From an uncultured Bordetella sp. (GTDB taxonomy: Bacteria > Pseudomonadota > Gammaproteobacteria > Burkholderiales > Burkholderiaceae_B): DNA of 5,817 bases. A program made the position numbers and the translations under genes. Location of the stretch: NCBI GenBank assembly GCA_937881145.1, contig CALGFL010000372.1, positions 1 through 5,817 of the forward strand. The letters run 5' to 3'. The notes under the pieces were generated by a model that was given only the letters and a program-made list of their open reading frames with translations, was not told the origin of the DNA and ran no database searches. This document shows, in pieces, positions 1-5,817 of the stretch; position 1 is the first letter of the stretch; each line of letters opens with the position of its first letter.

Positions 1-1828
<1,828 letters not shown>

Positions 1829-1836
1829 GGCCGGGT

Positions 1837-2664
1837 TCAGTCGTTGAAGGGGCCGGCTTTGACGAAACCGCCGCCCTGATATCGATTGGCCGGATCGGTC
1901 GGATCGGGCTGGGGCTGGGCCTCGACCTTGGCGCGGAACTGCTCGGAACTGTCTTTGGGGGCGAAGCCCAGATGCGCGGCTCGGTTGTTGTCCCACCAGC
2001 TGTCGCGGTTGGCCGAAGCACCGTAGACGATGGTGTGGCCGACGCTGGGCGTGAACAGCCCGCGCACGATCAGCTGCTCGAGATCGTCGTAGCTCAGCCA
2101 GGTGACCAGCATGCGGCGGTCTTTCGCTTCGGGGAAGGACGAGCCGATGCGGATGCATACGGTCTCGATGCCGTAGCGGTCGAAGTAGAAGCGCGAGAGG
2201 TTCTCGCCGAACACCTTGCTCAGCCCGTAGTAGCCGTCGGGGCGCGGCAGCACGTCCGCGTCGATGACCTGGTTCTGGCGGTAGAAGCCGATGGTGTGGT
2301 TGGAGCTGGCGAAGATGACGCGGCGCACGCCGTGGCGGCGCGCGGCTTCGTACACGTTGTAGACGCCCTGGATGTTGGCGGGCAGGATTTCCTCGAACGG
2401 ACGCTCGACGGAGACGCCGCCCAGATGGACGATGGCGTCGCAGCCCTGCACCAGCGCGTCGACCGCGCCGGCGTCGGCCAGGTCGCAGGCCACGACCTCC
2501 TCGCCCGCCTGCGCGGGATCCATGGCGCCGATATCGGAGACGCGCAGCAGATCCGCATAGGCCTTGAGGCGAGGACGCAGGACCTTGCCCAGGCCGCCGG
2601 CCGCGCCGGTCAGCAGCAGCCTGCTGGAACGGCCCTGGGGTAGGGGAGTAGGTGAAGTCGGCAT
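1837..2664 (-). CDS. udh: Uronate dehydrogenase (NAD-dependent, SDR superfamily)
   Basis: Oxidises D-galacturonate or D-glucuronate at C1 with NAD+ to the aldaro-lactone (EC 1.1.1.203), the first step of oxidative uronate breakdown in the cytoplasm. The 275-residue product is an extended SDR enzyme with a Rossmann motif TGAAGGLGK (residues 19-27), Asp44 at the end of strand two as expected for NAD preference, CDLAD (60-64), HLGGVSVE (80-87), ASSNHTIGFY (119-128) and the catalytic pair Tyr146/Lys150 in YYGLSK. Arg184 in RRML matches the substrate-binding Arg174 of Agrobacterium Udh as I recall that sequence, and the C-terminal RYQGGGFV is also shared. Relative to that enzyme there are about 10 extra N-terminal residues (MPTSPTPLPQ, Pro/Thr-rich), and no strong ribosome binding site supports this ATG. 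No better in-frame start is visible. It lies 19 bases after kdgD and 8 bases before the lactonase gene. Confidence 0.96.
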   Translation of the reverse strand: MPTSPTPLPQGRSSRLLLTGAAGGLGKVLRPRLKAYADLLRVSDIGAMDPAQAGEEVVACDLADAGAVDALVQGCDAIVHLGGVSVERPFEEILPANIQGVYNVYEAARRHGVRRVIFASSNHTIGFYRQNQVIDADVLPRPDGYYGLSKVFGENLSRFYFDRYGIETVCIRIGSSFPEAKDRRMLVTWLSYDDLEQLIVRGLFTPSVGHTIVYGASANRDSWWDNNRAAHLGFAPKDSSEQFRAKVEAQPQPDPTDPANRYQGGGFVKAGPFND

Positions 2665-2683
2665 GATCGTTACCGGGCCTGGA

Positions 2684-3607
2684 TCAGAGCTCTTGCGAGC
2701 CGAGTTGTTCGATGAGGGCGCGCAGGGCCTGGACTTCGTCGGGCTTGAGGTCGCTCAGGGGCGGGCGCACGGGGCCGGCGCTGTGGCCGACGATGGCCGC
2801 GCCGGCCTTGACGATGCTGACCGCGTAGCCGGCGCTCTTGTTGCGGATGTCCAGGTAGGGCATGAAGAAGTTCTTGAGCAGTTCATGCTGGGTCTTCATG
2901 TCGTCGTCGCGCACGGCTTCGTAGAACTTCATCGCGGTCTTGGGCATGAAGTTGAAGACGGCCGACGAATACACCGGCGTGCCCAGCGCCTTGTAGGCCG
3001 CGGCATAGACTTCGGCGGTGGGCAGGCCGCCCAGGTAGCTGAAGCGGTCGCCCATCTTCTGGTAGACCGAAACCATGTATTCGATGTCGCCCACGCCGTC
3101 CTTGAAACCGACCAGATTGGGGCAGCGCTCGGCCAGGCGGGCCAGGGTGTCGGGCTTGTACCTGGCCTGGGCGCGGTTGTAGACGATGACGCCGAAATTG
3201 ACGCTCTTGCAGATGGCCTCGACGTGCGCCGCCAGGCCTTCCTGGCTGGCTTCGGTGAGGTAGTGCGGCATCAGCAGGATGCCGTGCGCGCCGGCCTTTT
3301 CGGCGGCTTGCGCGTAGGCGATGGTCTGGCGGGTGGAGCCGCCGGCGCCGGCGATGATGGGCACCGTGCCGCGGCAGACGTCCACGGCGGTCTTGATGAT
3401 GCCGGGATATTCCTCGGGCGAGAGGGAGAAGAATTCACCCGTGCCGCCGGCCGCGAACAGCACGCTGGCGCCGTAGGGGGCGAGCCATTCCAGGCGCTTG
3501 GTGTAGCCCTTCTGGTCGAACTCGAGATTGGCGCCGAAGTCGGTAAGCGGGAACGACAGCAGGCCGTCGCTGACGATGGTCTTGAGTTCCTGGGGGGTGT
3601 AGCTCAT
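2684..3607 (-). CDS. kdgD: 5-dehydro-4-deoxyglucarate dehydratase (KdgD)
   Basis: Converts 5-dehydro-4-deoxy-D-glucarate to 2-oxoglutarate semialdehyde with loss of water and CO2 (EC 4.2.1.41). It belongs to the DHDPS/NAL class I TIM-barrel superfamily. The 307-residue length is normal for KdgD. Visible signatures are LLSFPLTDF near residue 16, the substrate carboxylate loop [10 protein letters not shown] (54-63), IAGAGG (85-90), Tyr143 in VIVYNRA (the barrel tyrosine) and the Schiff-base Lys169 in VGFKDG. The FFSL extension after GGTGE and YNRA in place of the usual YNxP point to KdgD rather than dihydrodipicolinate synthase or N-acetylneuraminate lyase. An AAGGA site seven bases upstream supports the ATG at 3607. 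It sits 62 bases after garD, whose product is its substrate, and 19 bases before udh. Together these genes route aldarates to 2-oxoglutarate instead of using the GarL aldolase of enteric bacteria. Confidence 0.96.
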   Translation of the reverse strand: MSYTPQELKTIVSDGLLSFPLTDFGANLEFDQKGYTKRLEWLAPYGASVLFAAGGTGEFFSLSPEEYPGIIKTAVDVCRGTVPIIAGAGGSTRQTIAYAQAAEKAGAHGILLMPHYLTEASQEGLAAHVEAICKSVNFGVIVYNRAQARYKPDTLARLAERCPNLVGFKDGVGDIEYMVSVYQKMGDRFSYLGGLPTAEVYAAAYKALGTPVYSSAVFNFMPKTAMKFYEAVRDDDMKTQHELLKNFFMPYLDIRNKSAGYAVSIVKAGAAIVGHSAGPVRPPLSDLKPDEVQALRALIEQLGSQEL

Positions 3608-3613
3608 GGCGTG

Positions 3614-3618
3614 TCCTT
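3614..3618 (-). promoter_or_regulatory. kdgD: Shine-Dalgarno site of kdgD
   Basis: The minus strand reads AAGGA here, six bases before the ATG codon when the bases between are counted (CACGCC). It confirms ATG 3607 as the kdgD start. It lies in the longest gap of the window (62 bases after the garD stop), where I see no convincing sigma-70 promoter or hairpin-plus-T-run terminator. Confidence 0.7.
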
Positions 3619-3669
3619 GATAGAAAGCGGGTGTATGCGTATGGGGAATGCGGCCCGGCCTGGCTTGCT

Positions 3670-5238
3670 TCAGGTAACCGGCGCGGGGTTGAACAGAGTG
3701 AGCGAGTTGTGCAGCTTCCAGTGTTCAGCCCAGGTTTTCTTGCGGCCGCTGGCGACGTCGAGCATGAATTGGAAAAGCTCCCAGCCCACGTCGGCGATGG
3801 TCTTCTCGCCGGTGGCGATGGTGCCGGCGTTGATGTCCATCAGATCGTGCCAGCGCCTGGCCAGATCGTCGCGGGTGGCGACCTTGATGACGGGCACGGC
3901 GGCCAGGCCGTAGGGTGTCCCGCGGCCGGTGGTGAAGACGTGCAGATTCATGCCCGCGGCCAGCTGCAGCGTGCCGCAGATGAAATCGCTGGCGGGGGTG
4001 GCGGCGTAGATCAGGCCTTTTCGCGCGAGCTTTTCGCCCGGCGCGAGCACGCCCGAGATGGGGGAGCTGCCCGACTTGACGATGGAGCCCATGGCTTTTT
4101 CGACGATGTTGGACAGCCCGCCTTTTTTGTTGCCCGGCGTGGTGTTGGCGCTGCGGTCGACCTGGCCGCGCTTGAGATAGGCGTCGTACCAGGCCATTTC
4201 GCGGATCATGTCCTGGGCGACTTCGGGCGTGGCGGCGCGCGAAGTGAGCTGGTCGATGCCGTCGCGCACTTCGGTGACCTCGGAGAACATGACCGTGGCG
4301 CCGGCGCGCACCAGCAAGTCGGTGCAGAAGCCGACGGCCGGGTTGGCGGTGACGCCGCTGAAGGCGTCGCTGCCGCCGCATTGCACGCCCACCACCAGTT
4401 CGCTGGCGGGCACCGTGACGCGCCTGCGCGCGTTCAGGCGCGCCAGATGGATTTCGGCCTGGCGCATGATGCTGTCGATCATCGACATGAAGCCCACGTG
4501 CGCGGCGTCTTGCAGGCACACCACGTCCAGCCCCTTGTCGGCCTGGCGCTCGTCGGTGATGGCGATGGTGCCGGGCGGCAGCAGGCGCTCGGGCTGCAGT
4601 TTTTCGCAGCCCAGGCTGACCACCATCACTTCGCCGCCGAAGTTGGGGTTCATGCTGATATTGCGCAGGGTGCGTATGGGCACGATGGCGTCCGGCGCGT
4701 CGATGGCGACGCCGCAGCCGTAGGTGTGCTCCAGTGCGACCACGTCGTCGACGTTGGGGTACCTGGGCAGCAGCTCGGACTTGATGCGCTGTACCGCGAA
4801 TTCGGTTACGCCGGCCACGCATTGCACGGTCTGCGTGATGGCCAGGATATTGCGGGTGCCCACCGAGCCGTCTGCGTTGCGGTAGCCCTCGAAGGTGTAG
4901 CCTTCGAGCGCGGCCTGGGCCGCGGGCTTGACCGTGGCGATGGGCAGGCCCTCGAGTTCGCGCGCCGGCGGCATGCGCAGCAGCCTTTCATGCACCCAGC
5001 TGCCCGCGGCAATGGCCTTGAGCGCGTAGCCGATGGGCACGTTGTAGCGCCGGATGGCCTCGCCTTCGGCGAGGTCGACCAGGGCCACCTTGTGCGCCTG
5101 GGGCACTTTGTCCACCAGCGTGATGCCGCCGTCGATCTGGGTGCCCGCGGGCAGGCCGCCGTCATTGGCGACGATGGCGACATTGTCCAGCTCGTGCATC
5201 TTGATGAGCAGGGGTTTGGCGGCGGTGGTCTCGGTCAT
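3670..5238 (-). CDS. garD: Galactarate dehydratase GarD
   Basis: Dehydrates meso-galactarate to 5-dehydro-4-deoxy-D-glucarate (EC 4.2.1.42), an iron-dependent enzyme of the UxaA/GarD family acting in the cytoplasm. The 522 residues match the E. coli enzyme (523) over the full length. An N-terminal SAF-like domain (about residues 8-90, with VPQAHKVAL and IGYALKAI) is followed by the GarD core: [17 protein letters not shown] from residue 112, [12 protein letters not shown] near 171 with Cys175, [73 protein letters not shown] and [11 protein letters not shown], ending in FNPAPVT exactly as in E. coli GarD. These point to galactarate dehydratase rather than altronate dehydratase. The ATG at 5238 gives the expected N-terminal length; its ribosome binding site is weak (GGGAA about ten bases upstream). 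It begins 24 bases after the Bug-type gene stop, consistent with cotranscription. No internal stop or frameshift. Confidence 0.97.
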   Translation of the reverse strand: MTETTAAKPLLIKMHELDNVAIVANDGGLPAGTQIDGGITLVDKVPQAHKVALVDLAEGEAIRRYNVPIGYALKAIAAGSWVHERLLRMPPARELEGLPIATVKPAAQAALEGYTFEGYRNADGSVGTRNILAITQTVQCVAGVTEFAVQRIKSELLPRYPNVDDVVALEHTYGCGVAIDAPDAIVPIRTLRNISMNPNFGGEVMVVSLGCEKLQPERLLPPGTIAITDERQADKGLDVVCLQDAAHVGFMSMIDSIMRQAEIHLARLNARRRVTVPASELVVGVQCGGSDAFSGVTANPAVGFCTDLLVRAGATVMFSEVTEVRDGIDQLTSRAATPEVAQDMIREMAWYDAYLKRGQVDRSANTTPGNKKGGLSNIVEKAMGSIVKSGSSPISGVLAPGEKLARKGLIYAATPASDFICGTLQLAAGMNLHVFTTGRGTPYGLAAVPVIKVATRDDLARRWHDLMDINAGTIATGEKTIADVGWELFQFMLDVASGRKKTWAEHWKLHNSLTLFNPAPVT

Positions 5239-5262
5239 GGGTCTTGCGTTCCCGGCGGGTGA

Positions 5263-5817
5263 TTAATTGATGGTGATGTGGCCGGCGTCGATCACGCTTT
5301 TCCAGCGCGCCGAGTCCTGTTGCATGAAGGCGGCGAACTGGTCGGGCGTATCGGCGATGAGGTCGTAGCCGACCGAAGTGAACGGCGTCTTGACCTTGGG
5401 ATCGTTCAAGGCCTTGACGAAAGCGGCGGCCACTTCGTCGCGCAGGGCCGTGGGCATGCCCTTGGGCGCGACGACGGCCTGCCAGGACGTGACGACCATG
5501 TCCTTGACGCCGGCTTCGGCCATGGTGGGGACGTCGGGCAGCAGGGGCGAGCGCGTGGCGCTGGTGATGCCCAGGGCGTGCATGCGTCCGGCCTGGATGT
5601 AAGGCAGCACGGTGTTCAGGTTCTGGAACGAGGCGTCGACCTGCCCGCCCATGAGGTCGGTCTGGGCCGGTCCGCCGCCCTGGTAGGGAACGTGAATGCC
5701 GCTGGTGTCGCTGCGCTGCCAGAACAGGGCGGCCGAGAGATGGTCGCTCGAACCCACGCCCGACGAGGCGAAGGTCACCCGGTTCGGATGGGTTTTTTCG
5801 TAGGCGATGATGTCGGC
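5263..5817 (-). CDS. Bug/TctC-family tripartite tricarboxylate transporter binding protein (5' part outside window)
   Basis: C-terminal 184 residues of a periplasmic solute-binding protein. The frame is open to the window edge and continues upstream, so the GTG at 5778 is an internal valine, not a start: in-frame codons before it encode ADIIAYEKTHPNR, normal family sequence. Bug hallmarks are FASSGVGSSDHLSA, the ligand-loop segment VPYQGGGPAQTDLMGGQVD, a variant of the family's PY-G-GPA-DL-GG-VD pattern, GRMHALGITSATRSPLLPDVPTMAEAG, and WQAVVAPKGMP. Full-length members have about 320-330 residues, so the signal peptide and much of domain 1 lie outside. Ligands of this family are carboxylated or amide compounds. 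Placement 24 bases ahead of garD suggests a galactarate or uronate ligand, which is inference. No TctA or TctB membrane subunit is visible, and Bug genes are commonly orphans. Confidence 0.95.
   Translation of the reverse strand, partial: ADIIAYEKTHPNRVTFASSGVGSSDHLSAALFWQRSDTSGIHVPYQGGGPAQTDLMGGQVDASFQNLNTVLPYIQAGRMHALGITSATRSPLLPDVPTMAEAGVKDMVVTSWQAVVAPKGMPTALRDEVAAAFVKALNDPKVKTPFTSVGYDLIADTPDQFAAFMQQDSARWKSVIDAGHITIN

Noticed and set aside
1829..2158. Possible upstream extension of the lactonase to a GTG/ATG around 2158
   Set aside because: The added residues are an out-of-frame reading of udh. The family N-terminus with GESPVW fits the ATG at 1828.
3608..3669. Possible terminator, promoter or small regulatory element in the 62-base garD-kdgD gap
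   Set aside because: A short GGCC-rich self-complementary stretch is present, but its loop would be too small and there is no following T-run on the minus strand. No paired -35/-10 boxes are convincing.
2564..3913. A 449-codon open frame on the plus strand antisense to kdgD and crossing its neighbours
   Set aside because: It spans the ends of two neighbouring real genes, has low-complexity Gly/Ala/Val-rich composition, and lies opposite a clear KdgD.
3631..5262. A 543-codon open frame on the plus strand covering all of garD
   Set aside because: It is antisense to a gene with unmistakable GarD sequence. Its translation is low-complexity (rich in Gly, Ala, Val, His, Asp), typical of the mirror of GC-rich codons, and matches no family I recognise.
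5263..5778. Treating the GTG at 5778 as the start of a short complete 171-residue protein
   Set aside because: The frame continues to the window edge with sequence typical of Bug proteins, and the family is about 320 residues, so this is the C-terminal portion of a longer gene.

Overview
This high-GC window reads as chromosomal DNA of a beta-proteobacterium of the Alcaligenaceae type (Bordetella/Achromobacter-like). That assignment is an inference from base composition, from codon use heavy in third-position G/C, and from a Bug/TctC-type periplasmic binding protein, a family greatly expanded in that group. No marker gene in the window fixes the genus.

All six genes lie on the minus strand and are read from high to low coordinates. 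In transcription order they are: (1) the C-terminal part of a Bug/TctC-family solute-binding protein, cut by the right window edge (5263-5817); (2) galactarate dehydratase GarD (3670-5238); (3) 5-dehydro-4-deoxyglucarate dehydratase KdgD (2684-3607); (4) uronate dehydrogenase Udh (1837-2664); (5) an SMP-30/gluconolactonase-family lactonase (947-1828); (6) a TRAP-type solute-binding protein of the DctP family, cut by the left window edge (1-911). The gaps are 24, 62, 19, 8 and 35 bases, so the set looks like one operon. I see no convincing terminator or internal promoter, and no gap longer than 62 bases.

Together the four enzymes form the core of the oxidative (non-phosphorylating, non-isomerase) hexuronate pathway. 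Udh oxidises D-galacturonate or D-glucuronate to an aldaric acid lactone, the SMP-30 protein plausibly opens that lactone, GarD dehydrates galactarate to 5-dehydro-4-deoxy-glucarate, and KdgD dehydrates and decarboxylates this to 2-oxoglutarate semialdehyde. The final semialdehyde dehydrogenase, which would feed 2-oxoglutarate to the TCA cycle, is not in the window. The two flanking binding proteins, from unrelated transporter classes, probably supply uronates and/or aldarates.

No RNA gene, mobile element, CRISPR array or long repeat was seen. The individual families are well known. The points of interest are the lactonase assignment, the pairing of GarD with KdgD, and the two different binding proteins bracketing the catabolic genes.
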